A stretch of 6,395 bases of DNA from Rhodospirillales bacterium. Its GTDB lineage: Bacteria > Pseudomonadota > Gammaproteobacteria > Steroidobacterales > Rariloculaceae. Below, piece after piece: positions 1 to 6,395 of this stretch. The number at the start of each line of letters is the position of its first letter. Within the stretch, counting starts at the first letter, position 1. The stretch is taken from contig JAHEEO010000179.1 of assembly GCA_024640665.1 (NCBI GenBank), positions 1-6,395 of the forward strand, given 5' to 3'. The notes below the pieces were generated by a model. The model was not told the origin of the DNA and searched no databases. It was given only the letters and a program-made list of their open reading frames with translations. Both the position numbers and the translations under genes were made by a program.

Positions 1-2
1 CC

Positions 3-1205
3 AGTGCAGCGAATCAACCAACGCGACGCACGCCTGCAATGCGCGAACGCGTGTATTCCGTTCTGGCCGAAGCCCAAGCCTGCGCAGAAATGGACAATTA
101 TCCTTGCGCGATGGAATTGCTCGCCGAAGTCCGTGCAATGGACGACCTCAATAGCTACGAAGTCGCTCAAATGTGGACATTCTATGCTTTCATTTATTAC
201 AGTCAGGACAACTTGGAGGAAGCGCTCAAAGCGTATCTGAATGTCATCCAGCAACCCGATCTGCCGATTGGCCTCGAAACCGATACGATTTTTACAATAG
301 CTCAGCTTTACCAGGCTACTGAGCAATATCCCCAGGCCTTGGAAATGCTGGATCGTTGGTTTACCGTCGCGCAAAATCCTGGTGCGCAACCCTACTATTT
401 GAAGGCTGTCATTCACTATCAGCTCACGCAATTTCGGGAAGGTATCGAACCTATTCAGGCTGCGATTCGAATTGCCGCTGAGCGTAACGAAGACCCGCAA
501 GAAGGTTGGTATCAGCTCCTAAATGTCTTTTATTTTGAATTGGAAGACTATCCAAACGTCATTCGGACGCTGACTACATTGGTTGAAATGTGGCCAAAGA
601 AAGACTACCTGACTCAATTGGCCGGCATTTACGGTCAACAAGGCGACGACGACAAGCAGCTCGCGCTGTTTGAAGCGGCTTTTGAAGGTAATTGGCTTGA
701 CCGTGGAACCGAGCAGGTCACGCTTGCCCAAATGCTGATGCAGGCACAGGCTCCTGTGAAGTCCGCAAAAATTCTCCAGGCCGGGCTGGACAGCGGCCTG
801 ATCGAATCTACCCAAGCGAACTGGCGCTTGTTGGCACAAGCTTGGCAACTCGCCCAGGAAGACGAAAACGCGCTGCCGGCTTATACACGCGCGTCTAGCT
901 TGGCCGATGACGGCGAGCTGGATATGCGCTTGGCACAGTCTTACGCCAATCTGGCTCGCTGGGAAGAGTGTGCAGAGTCTTCACGCACGGCACTCAGCCG
1001 CGGTGGCATATCACGACCCGATCAAGTCAACATGTTGCTCGGCAATTGCTTGGTTGAAATGCGCTCTTACGCCCAAGCTTTGGAGGCTTTTAGAGCCGCC
1101 GGGCGCGACGAGCGCAGCCGAACCGCAGCGAATCAGTGGGTTTCGTTCGTGCAAGGCGAGCAGCGCCGCGAACGCGAGCTGGACGCGATGCTCAGTCGCG
1201 GTTAG
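3..1205 (+). CDS. TPR-repeat protein, 5' partial (TonB/ExbBD-associated type)
   Basis: This is a helical-repeat protein made largely of tetratricopeptide repeats, which usually act as protein-binding scaffolds. The frame is open to the left edge. The first visible residues, SAANQPTRRTPA, precede the ATG at 39, and that ATG has no Shine-Dalgarno sequence in front of it, so I treat it as internal and the gene as truncated at its 5' end. Counting from Met39, TPR-like helix pairs lie near residues 43-71, 83-112, 117-146, 158-185, 190-216, 262-289, 294-320 and 329-355. They carry typical small and aromatic positions such as FYAFIYYSQDNLEEALKAY and YPQALEMLDRW. The tail (residues 356-388) is charged, polar and non-repeat. 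The sequence resembles, from memory, TPR proteins encoded after exbB-exbD-tonB in gammaproteobacteria. That would place it in the periplasm with a signal peptide in the missing part, but this is inferred. The gene ends in TAG, 48 bases before the peroxiredoxin gene. Confidence 0.88.
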   Translation, partial: SAANQPTRRTPAMRERVYSVLAEAQACAEMDNYPCAMELLAEVRAMDDLNSYEVAQMWTFYAFIYYSQDNLEEALKAYLNVIQQPDLPIGLETDTIFTIAQLYQATEQYPQALEMLDRWFTVAQNPGAQPYYLKAVIHYQLTQFREGIEPIQAAIRIAAERNEDPQEGWYQLLNVFYFELEDYPNVIRTLTTLVEMWPKKDYLTQLAGIYGQQGDDDKQLALFEAAFEGNWLDRGTEQVTLAQMLMQAQAPVKSAKILQAGLDSGLIESTQANWRLLAQAWQLAQEDENALPAYTRASSLADDGELDMRLAQSYANLARWEECAESSRTALSRGGISRPDQVNMLLGNCLVEMRSYAQALEAFRAAGRDERSRTAANQWVSFVQGEQRRERELDAMLSRG

Positions 1206-1240
1206 CCGCAAGAAGCAGCCTTAATACCTTTTTTTCTGGC

Positions 1241-1245
1241 AGGAG
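1241..1245 (+). promoter_or_regulatory. Ribosome binding site of the peroxiredoxin gene
   Basis: AGGAG lies 8 bases upstream of the ATG at 1254, an ideal Shine-Dalgarno distance. It fixes the peroxiredoxin start. It is the best ribosome binding site in the window, in keeping with a highly expressed small antioxidant enzyme. Confidence 0.8.
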
Positions 1246-1253
1246 TTTTAGAT

Positions 1254-1736
1254 ATGACTATCGCTGTTGGCGATCGTATGCCTTCTGGTGAGTTCGGAGT
1301 AATGGGTGCCGATGGTCCGGAGAAGGTCACCACCGACGCACTTCTCAGCGGCAAGAAAGTCGTATTGTTCTCCGTTCCCGGCGCTTTCACGCCCACGTGT
1401 TCTGCAAAACATCTGCCCGGATTTATCGATCATGCGGATGCCTTCCATGCGAAGGGTGTTGATACGATTGCTTGCCTGGCCGTCAATGACGTCTTTGTCA
1501 TGTCTGCGTGGGGTCAGTCTGCCGGCGTCGGCGACAAGGTTCTAATGCTGGCGGATGGCAACGGTACTTATACCAAAGCCTTGGGCCTGGAGCTTGACGG
1601 CACGGGGTTCGGACTAGGCACACGCGGCCAGCGATTCTCATTGATCGTCGATAATGGCGTTGTTACTGCGCTCAATATCGAACCAGCCGGTGCGTTTGGC
1701 GTAAGTTCAGCCGAGTCGGCACTAGCGCAGCTCTAA
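1254..1736 (+). CDS. Prx5/PrxII-family peroxiredoxin (thioredoxin-fold peroxidase)
   Basis: This 160-residue thiol peroxidase reduces H2O2 and organic hydroperoxides in the cytoplasm; there is no signal peptide. The length is typical of the atypical Prx5 (PrxII) family. The N-terminal IAVGDRMPSGEF leads into the active-site stretch VPGAFTPTCS (residues 41-50), with peroxidatic Cys49 and Thr46. ACLAVNDVFVMSAWG (73-87) is the family signature around the second conserved cysteine, Cys74. GTRGQRFSLIVDNG (122-135) supplies the conserved active-site Arg127. The C-terminus FGVSSAESALAQL has Ser where mammalian PRDX5 has its resolving Cys151. The enzyme therefore probably works with a glutaredoxin, glutathione or another external thiol, as plant PrxII enzymes do; that part is inferred. 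There is no fused glutaredoxin domain. The start is set by AGGAG 8 bases upstream. The sulfurtransferase gene follows after 38 bases. Confidence 0.95.
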   Translation: MTIAVGDRMPSGEFGVMGADGPEKVTTDALLSGKKVVLFSVPGAFTPTCSAKHLPGFIDHADAFHAKGVDTIACLAVNDVFVMSAWGQSAGVGDKVLMLADGNGTYTKALGLELDGTGFGLGTRGQRFSLIVDNGVVTALNIEPAGAFGVSSAESALAQL

Positions 1737-1757
1737 GCGTCTCGGCTCTCGTTAAGC

Positions 1758-1769
1758 GGGAGCTGCTCC
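1758..1769 (+). promoter_or_regulatory. Ribosome binding site within a small inverted repeat, upstream of the sulfurtransferase
   Basis: GGGAG at 1758-1762 is the only purine-rich ribosome binding candidate before the ATG at 1775, at a rather long spacing of 12 bases. It sits in a perfect short inverted repeat, GGAGC-T-GCTCC (1759-1769), which could fold as a 4-bp stem with a CTG loop and partly mask the site. Such a short stem may have little effect in the cell. I report it because it coincides with the ribosome binding site. Confidence 0.35.
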
Positions 1770-1774
1770 GCCGG

Positions 1775-2632
1775 ATGCCAACAAATCCGTTAATCGGCGC
1801 CAGCGAGCTTGCAACCAAGCTTGCCAATGCTGAAACGGTTGTCGTGGATTGCCGTTTCAATCTGATGGTGCCAGAAGCCGGTCGGCAGGCCTACATCGAC
1901 GCGCATCTGCCAACTGCCGTTTATGCTGATCTAGACCGCGATCTTGCGCGGACACCAAGTCCCGACGAGGGTCGGCATCCGTTACCGTCACCTGAAGCAT
2001 TTGCACTTACGCTCGGCGCACTCGGCATCGGCAATGCCAGTGACGTCGTTGTCTATGACGACCAGGGCGGGGCAATCGCCGCTCGGCTATGGTGGCTGCT
2101 GCGGTGGGTAGGCCATACTCGCGTGGCGGTGCTGGATGGCGGGTTACCCGCTTGGAACGATGCCGGTTACGAAACAACGGCGGGCTGGGTTCAGCCGCAA
2201 AAACGGGTTTTTGAACCCACGCGGGTGCACAGCGACTGGGTGGTTACCACCGACGAACTGGCAAGGACCGATGCCAAAAGTCGCGGCTCGCTGCTCGATG
2301 CACGTGCACCGGCCCGCTTTGAAGGCCGCGAAGAACCTATTGACCCTGTCGCAGGGCACGTACCCGGTGCGGTCAATTTGCCATTCAATGTCAATCTCGA
2401 CAACAAAGGCCTATTCCTATCGCCGAATCAGGTACGCGCCAATCTTCCACCAGGGGTCGAGGCGGCAGATTCGCAAGTCATCGCGATGTGCGGCTCTGGT
2501 GTCACTGCATGTCATTTATTGTTGGCGCTGGAACTCATCGGGCTAACCGGGAAGCTCTACGCCGGATCTTGGAGCGAATGGATTCGCGATTCTGCTCGCC
2601 CAATTGAGCCGCCACGAACTGAACCGCTTTAA
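1775..2632 (+). CDS. sseA: 3-mercaptopyruvate sulfurtransferase (two-domain rhodanese family)
   Basis: The enzyme transfers sulfur from 3-mercaptopyruvate to a thiol acceptor or cyanide and releases pyruvate. It is cytoplasmic, with no signal peptide. The 285 residues match the usual length of the SseA/MST family (about 280). It has two rhodanese domains. The N-terminal, non-catalytic domain (about residues 5-133) contains VVVDCRFNL, AHLPTAVYADLD, VVVYDDQGG and RLWWLLRWVGH. The C-terminal, catalytic domain (about 155-277) contains LLDARAPARFEGREEPIDP, GHVPGAVNLP and the active-site loop CGSGVTA (239-245). Cys239 is the nucleophile. CGSGVTA is the loop typical of mercaptopyruvate sulfurtransferases, while thiosulfate sulfurtransferases usually carry CRKGVTA. 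A further Cys246 follows the loop directly. The C-terminal KLYAGSWSEW is also a family signature. The ATG at 1775 is the first ATG after the upstream in-frame stop at 1734 and gives the expected N-terminus. The aminotransferase gene starts 52 bases downstream. Confidence 0.93.
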   Translation: MPTNPLIGASELATKLANAETVVVDCRFNLMVPEAGRQAYIDAHLPTAVYADLDRDLARTPSPDEGRHPLPSPEAFALTLGALGIGNASDVVVYDDQGGAIAARLWWLLRWVGHTRVAVLDGGLPAWNDAGYETTAGWVQPQKRVFEPTRVHSDWVVTTDELARTDAKSRGSLLDARAPARFEGREEPIDPVAGHVPGAVNLPFNVNLDNKGLFLSPNQVRANLPPGVEAADSQVIAMCGSGVTACHLLLALELIGLTGKLYAGSWSEWIRDSARPIEPPRTEPL

Positions 2633-2673
2633 AGGTGACGTTCAACCGGGCAGAATACCGGCATTGTTTATCT

Positions 2674-2677
2674 GGAG
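2674..2677 (+). promoter_or_regulatory. Ribosome binding site that decides the aminotransferase start
   Basis: GGAG (within TCTGGAGCGC) lies 7 bases before the ATG at 2685 and 4 bases before the ATG at 2682. This favours the second of the two tandem ATG codons. It argues against the longer frame from 2604, which overlaps the sulfurtransferase gene. Confidence 0.6.
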
Positions 2678-2684
2678 CGCCATG

Positions 2685-3932
2685 ATGCGCAGCAATCAAC
2701 CGGTTATCGCTAGCAGTCAGCTGAAGGGCGTCCGTTATGAGATTCGTGGATCTCTAGCGCGACGGGCGCACGAACTCGAGCGACAAGGCTACGAAATTAT
2801 CTCCCTCAACATAGGCAATCCTGGCCTCTTCGGGTTGCGAACGCCCGAAACCATGCGGCTCGCAATGATTGAAAACCTGGGTGCAGCAGAGCCGTATTGT
2901 AACCAGAAGGGCATCTTTCCTGCCCGAGAAGCGGTCGTAATGAAGCAGCAGGCGCGCGGTATCGTGGGAACCACGGCAGAGCATGTCTTTATGGGCAATG
3001 GCGTCAGCGAGCTTATCGACTTGACGCTGCGGGCTTTGCTGAACCCGGGTGAAGAGGTTTTGATTCCGAGTCCTGACTACCCGTTGTGGACGGCTGCAAC
3101 GGTGCTCAACGGCGGCAAGGCCGTTTACTACCCGTGCACCGAAGCAGCCGGGTTCAATCCGGACGTCGATGCGATAGAAGCAGCGATTACGCCGAAAACC
3201 CGGGCCATCGTCATTATTAATCCAAATAATCCCACTGGTGCTGTTTACAGCCGCGAAGTACTGGAGCGGATAGCTGAGCTGGCACAGGCCCACGATTTAG
3301 TCGTATTCAGCGACGAAATCTACGATCAAATGCTCTACGACGACGCTGAATTTGTGCCCATGGCCACGGTATGTGGCGACGTCCTTTGCGCCAGTTTCGG
3401 CGGCTTGTCAAAGATTTATCGGGCCTGCGGCTATCGGGTTGGCTGGGTGTCGTTTTCCGGCGCGTTGGAGCGTTCTCAGGACTATCTGAATGCACTGGAT
3501 CTTTTGGCTGCGTTGCGTTTGTGCAGCAATGTGCCGGGACAGTGGGCCGTGCAAACAGCCTTGGGCGGCCGGCAGAGCATTCACGAGCTTTGCGCACCCG
3601 GTGGACGCCTGTTTGAATCGCGGCAGGCGATTCTCAATGGGGTCGAGGCCAGTGAATTTTTGCACGTTGTCGCCCCAATGGGGTCAATGTACGCATTTAT
3701 CGGCGTAGATACGAGCAAAATTCCCGATTTTGATGATGAGGCGTTTGCGATGGAATTGCTGGAGCAGCAGCATGTGCTGGTTGCGCCTGGCTCCAGCTTC
3801 AACACGCCGTACCGAGACCATTTCCGAATTACCAACCTGCCGGACCCCGATCAAATGGCCGAGGTCTTTCGGCGTATCGAGGCTGTGCTTCAACTGCAAA
3901 CCAAGCGAGTCAGCAAGCTAGAATCAGCATGA
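2685..3932 (+). CDS. alaA: PLP-dependent aminotransferase, alanine aminotransferase (AlaA-like)
   Basis: This is a fold-type I, class I/II aminotransferase. AlaA makes alanine from pyruvate with glutamate as amino donor, in the cytoplasm. The 415 residues compare with about 405 in E. coli AlaA, and the resemblance (from memory) runs end to end: VRYEIRG near the N-terminus, LNIGNPGLFG, GNGVSELI (104-111), PSPDYPLWTAA, AIVIINPNNPTGAVYS (with NPNNPTG at 179-185), DEIYDQMLYDDAE (210-222), SFGGLSKIYRACGYRVGW with the PLP lysine at Lys243, RLCSNVPGQWAVQTALGG, and HFRIT with the carboxylate-binding Arg381. All expected catalytic residues are present. The start at 2685 (or the adjacent 2682) is preferred because GGAG lies 7 bases upstream and the N-terminus then matches the family. 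An ATG at 2604 would add 27 residues with no family counterpart. The gene follows a mercaptopyruvate sulfurtransferase, so cysteine is worth considering as a side substrate, but that is inference. The stop TGA overlaps an ATG (ATGA, 3929-3932). Confidence 0.92.
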   Translation: MRSNQPVIASSQLKGVRYEIRGSLARRAHELERQGYEIISLNIGNPGLFGLRTPETMRLAMIENLGAAEPYCNQKGIFPAREAVVMKQQARGIVGTTAEHVFMGNGVSELIDLTLRALLNPGEEVLIPSPDYPLWTAATVLNGGKAVYYPCTEAAGFNPDVDAIEAAITPKTRAIVIINPNNPTGAVYSREVLERIAELAQAHDLVVFSDEIYDQMLYDDAEFVPMATVCGDVLCASFGGLSKIYRACGYRVGWVSFSGALERSQDYLNALDLLAALRLCSNVPGQWAVQTALGGRQSIHELCAPGGRLFESRQAILNGVEASEFLHVVAPMGSMYAFIGVDTSKIPDFDDEAFAMELLEQQHVLVAPGSSFNTPYRDHFRITNLPDPDQMAEVFRRIEAVLQLQTKRVSKLESA

Positions 3933-3950
3933 AATAGTTCGTTTAACCGA

Positions 3951-6395
3951 TTGTTAAATAAAGAAACAGTATCTGATACGGTACTTGGTAGCGGCGTCTA
4001 TTTAGCTGCTGGACCGGTGCAGGCATCGCAATGGGGTTTGGCGCTGTCTGCCACAGGTCCTGTCTGGGTCGAGCAATGGCAGTCCTGGTTGCTCGAGGCG
4101 GCGAGCCAGGCCGGCGGTTGCAGTTTCATTTCTACGCGTCAGTCTCGCGCGTTGTGGCACGAAATAGTCACTACATCGACCGCAGGGCAGCAGTTAATCG
4201 ACGGTCGTTCCGTTGCGCAGTGGGCGTCAACGGCTTGGTCCCTGATCCGTCAATACCACATACCCATCGATGCGGTTCCGCGAAACACGGCCGATCTTCG
4301 GGCGCTCGTGGCCTGGGGAGAGGCATATGACGATCATTTGGCCAGGCACGCCTGGGCCGATCCCAATCGCGTTGCCGAATACCTGAAAACGCGTCCGGCT
4401 CAGCCCGCTGCAGGCAAAGATCGGATCGTCTTGCTCGACCTACCCGAATTCTCACCGTCCGAACAGGATTGCGTCAGCGCACTGAAGTCGGCCGGTTGGA
4501 CTCTGGAGCAGCGGGCTTTGGCTGGCTCGGACGAGTCGCCGCGAATAGTAGCGGCCAAGGATGATGAAGATGAGCTGTTAAGCGCGGTCTATTGGGCATT
4601 GGATCGAATCAAAACGAACCCCGAATTGCGCGTTGCTCTAGTAATTCCCTCCGCTTATGCAAGCCGTGCCCGTATCGAGAGATTGCTGATCGGGCAGTGC
4701 GAGTTTGGATTTGCAGCAGGTAAGGCTCCGGTCGACGAGCCGGGCATTGCCGCCGCTGCGCAGGCGCTAGACTTGTTGGGTCCGGGCGGCACGATGGCCG
4801 AGCTCAGTGCTTGGCTGCGGAGTCCGTTTTATCAAGGGGTTGAACCGACCGAGCTAGCAGAAGCCGCCCGGGTCGAAATTGCGCTGCGCAGCGAGTTGCT
4901 CAGCCAAGTGCCGTTGCATACGGCCTATCGCTCGGCGGGCTTGGAGCAGCTGCTAGGCGAGCGTGCACCGCGAGCAGCTGACCGCTTGGCTCGCGCGCTG
5001 GCATGCGTCCCAAAATGGGGCACATTGTTGTCAGCAGGCCAGTGGATTGAAATCTGGCAGGATAGCTTGGGGTGTCTGGAATGGCTGCGAGACTATCAGC
5101 CGACCCTCCGAAAGGCTGCCCCCGCGCTCGAAAGTGCGTTTCGAGAGTTTGGCCTGCTGAGCCCCGTGCTTGGCCAGATCAGCTATGCAACGGCCATTGC
5201 GGAACTGCAGGGGATCCTCGCAAATCCGCTGCTGGGCGAGCGTTTGCCTGTGGCCGGCGTGCATGTTTTAACTCATGTCGATGAGATTGGCCCTGGCTAC
5301 GACGCCGTCTGGGCACTCGGCTTTGCCGATTCGGCATGGCCACAGCGGCGGGCCGTAAATCCGTTCCTGCCGCGACGCCTGCAGATCGAATATGCGCTGC
5401 CATGGGCGTCACCGCAGGATTGTCTGCGGCGCAGCCAGCGGAGTATCGCGCGCATTGTCGGATGTGCTCCCGAGGTGGTGCTGAGTTGGCCGCGGCAGCA
5501 AGGCGACAGCGAGACCAGCGTCAGTGAGCTGCTTGCCGCATACGGCCGGCTGGACAATGCTGCGCATGAGAATGACGGGCGGAGCAGCGCGGCAAACGCA
5601 GACTCTGCAACAAAGCCACCGTCGTCATTGGCACCATCGTCACGATTCGAGCTTGTTGAGCTCGACGATGTGCCGCCTGCATTCACCGAGCAGAATCTCC
5701 CCGGTGGGGCCGGCATGCTGAATATCCAGGCGACCTGTCCGATTGCTGCGTTCATTAACTATCGTCTGCATGCAAGGGAGCTCGAGGCTTGGACGCGCGG
5801 CGTGGCCCCGCGCTTACGCGGCATTTTACTGCACCGGGCGGCTGATCAACTTTTGCCGACGGGTGCAACGCGAGAATCAATCGAAAACTGGAGCAGCGCA
5901 GATCGTCGAGATGCCGTCCATGGCGCATCCAGTCGGGTCCTGCTCCGGGGTTTCGGTGCTTGCGTTAAGCCGCTTGCGACGCTTTTCGGGCTCGAGTTGC
6001 AAAGGATGGAGCTAACCTTGGTGCGGCTTCTGGAGACGGAACTCGCGCGAGCTTCATTTCGTGTAGGTGCTGTCGAACAAGGTGTGCGCATCGCAATTGA
6101 CGACTGGTACGTGAGTGGCCGCATAGACAGGCTCGATAAGCTGGCGGACGGTTCAGTGGCCATAATCGACTACAAGACCGGCGCTCAAGGTAGGCCGCCC
6201 CAGTGGTTTGGCGAAACAGTGAGCGACTTCCAAGTGCCACTGTACACATTGGCGGTCGGTACGGAACTCTCGGCCGTTGCGCTGTGCAGGTTGAGCCCTG
6301 AACGGTGCGAATATCGAGGTTACTGGCTCAGTGCCGACGACTTTCCTGGCAAGCCTGAGCGCCTGTTCAATGGCCAGGACTGGAACGGGCAGCGT
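3951..6395 (+). CDS. AddB/RecB-like PD-(D/E)XK nuclease, 'probable DNA repair protein' type, 3' partial
   Basis: The frame is unbroken from 3933 to the right edge (815 codons from 3951). It encodes most of an AddB-like protein: an N-terminal helicase-like region followed by a RecB-type nuclease domain, a class that processes DNA double-strand breaks for recombination. Counting from TTG 3951, the helicase-like part contains GYDAVWALGFADSAWP (449-464), then NPFLPRRLQIE and VVLSWPRQQGDSETS. After a Ser/Ala/Pro-rich linker, the nuclease domain begins near LNIQATCPIAAF (591-602, Cys596). It shows the RecB-nuclease motifs in order: LLHRAAD (His628), GRIDRLD (Asp726), IIDYKTG (Asp740, Lys742) and QVPLY (Gln761, Tyr765). 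No Walker A motif is visible at the N-terminus, so this half is probably not an ATPase. The start is uncertain: the first in-frame ATG is at 4794, far inside the domain, and TTG 3951 is the earliest plausible start but lacks a ribosome binding site. The C-terminus, where AddB proteins carry Fe-S cysteines, is missing. Confidence 0.85.
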   Translation, partial: MLNKETVSDTVLGSGVYLAAGPVQASQWGLALSATGPVWVEQWQSWLLEAASQAGGCSFISTRQSRALWHEIVTTSTAGQQLIDGRSVAQWASTAWSLIRQYHIPIDAVPRNTADLRALVAWGEAYDDHLARHAWADPNRVAEYLKTRPAQPAAGKDRIVLLDLPEFSPSEQDCVSALKSAGWTLEQRALAGSDESPRIVAAKDDEDELLSAVYWALDRIKTNPELRVALVIPSAYASRARIERLLIGQCEFGFAAGKAPVDEPGIAAAAQALDLLGPGGTMAELSAWLRSPFYQGVEPTELAEAARVEIALRSELLSQVPLHTAYRSAGLEQLLGERAPRAADRLARALACVPKWGTLLSAGQWIEIWQDSLGCLEWLRDYQPTLRKAAPALESAFREFGLLSPVLGQISYATAIAELQGILANPLLGERLPVAGVHVLTHVDEIGPGYDAVWALGFADSAWPQRRAVNPFLPRRLQIEYALPWASPQDCLRRSQRSIARIVGCAPEVVLSWPRQQGDSETSVSELLAAYGRLDNAAHENDGRSSAANADSATKPPSSLAPSSRFELVELDDVPPAFTEQNLPGGAGMLNIQATCPIAAFINYRLHARELEAWTRGVAPRLRGILLHRAADQLLPTGATRESIENWSSADRRDAVHGASSRVLLRGFGACVKPLATLFGLELQRMELTLVRLLETELARASFRVGAVEQGVRIAIDDWYVSGRIDRLDKLADGSVAIIDYKTGAQGRPPQWFGETVSDFQVPLYTLAVGTELSAVALCRLSPERCEYRGYWLSADDFPGKPERLFNGQDWNGQR

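Noticed and set aside
1198..1235. Possible rho-independent terminator after the TPR gene: GCGG-TTAG-CCGC stem plus a run of seven T
   Set aside because: The stem is only 4 bp, overlaps the stop codon and lies about 20 bases from the T run, so the parts do not form a working terminator.
2604..2684. Longer aminotransferase start at ATG 2604, overlapping the sulfurtransferase gene by 29 bases
   Set aside because: The added 27 residues have no counterpart in AlaA-type enzymes and no ribosome binding site precedes 2604. GGAG at 2674 sits correctly before 2685.
2754..3293. 179-residue minus-strand open frame inside the aminotransferase gene
   Set aside because: The overlapping + frame carries the conserved aminotransferase motifs across the whole stretch, so this is a shadow.
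3969..3979. Inverted repeat GTATC-T-GATAC in an AT-rich patch, considered as an operator or promoter
   Set aside because: It is only 5 bp per arm, no convincing -35/-10 pair accompanies it, and it probably falls within the nuclease coding region.
4031..4330. 99-residue + frame starting at ATG 4031, considered as an alternative N-terminus for the nuclease
   Set aside because: It is a different frame from the motif-bearing one, has an Arg/Gly-rich shadow composition and ends long before the domain. The frame from 3951 already gives sensible protein across this stretch.
5297..5755. 152-residue open frame on the minus strand
   Set aside because: It lies wholly inside the nuclease gene, is rich in Ser, Ala and Arg as expected of an antisense shadow, and shows no recognisable motif.

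Overview
The window reads as a compact, single-strand (all +) stretch of a proteobacterial chromosome. By eye it is moderately GC-rich. Protein content (an AlaA-type aminotransferase, an SseA-type mercaptopyruvate sulfurtransferase, a Prx5-type peroxiredoxin, an AddB-like nuclease of the kind annotated as 'probable DNA repair protein', and a TPR protein resembling those beside TonB/ExbBD genes) points to a gammaproteobacterium. This is a judgement from remembered family resemblance, not from a search. I see no rRNA, tRNA, CRISPR array, insertion sequence, phage gene or long repeat.

Layout. (1) 3-1205: the C-terminal bulk of a TPR-repeat protein whose frame is open through the left edge. (2) 1254-1736: a complete Prx5-family peroxiredoxin with a clear ribosome binding site. 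(3) 1775-2632: a two-domain 3-mercaptopyruvate sulfurtransferase with an intact CGSGVTA loop. (4) 2685-3932: a PLP-dependent alanine aminotransferase-like enzyme. (5) about 3951 to the right edge: a continuous 815-codon frame encoding a RecB/AddB-type PD-(D/E)XK nuclease, truncated by the window end. It has no ATG start within its first 281 codons. Gaps are 48, 38, 52 and about 18 bases, so co-transcription is possible, and no convincing terminator separates the genes.

How the genes may work together. The sulfurtransferase and aminotransferase can be linked chemically. Transamination of cysteine gives 3-mercaptopyruvate, the sulfurtransferase takes its sulfur and releases pyruvate, and an AlaA-type enzyme can aminate pyruvate to alanine. 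The neighbouring peroxiredoxin would fit a thiol/redox theme. This is inference from adjacency. The nuclease belongs to recombination or double-strand-break processing and is probably linked to a RecB/AddA-like helicase gene just outside the window.

The most notable irregularity is the 5' end of the nuclease gene. An ATG overlapping the aminotransferase stop (ATGA) reads only Met-Lys-stop, yet removing one A from the following AAA would join it in frame to the whole nuclease frame. Nothing else here looks like an undescribed system.
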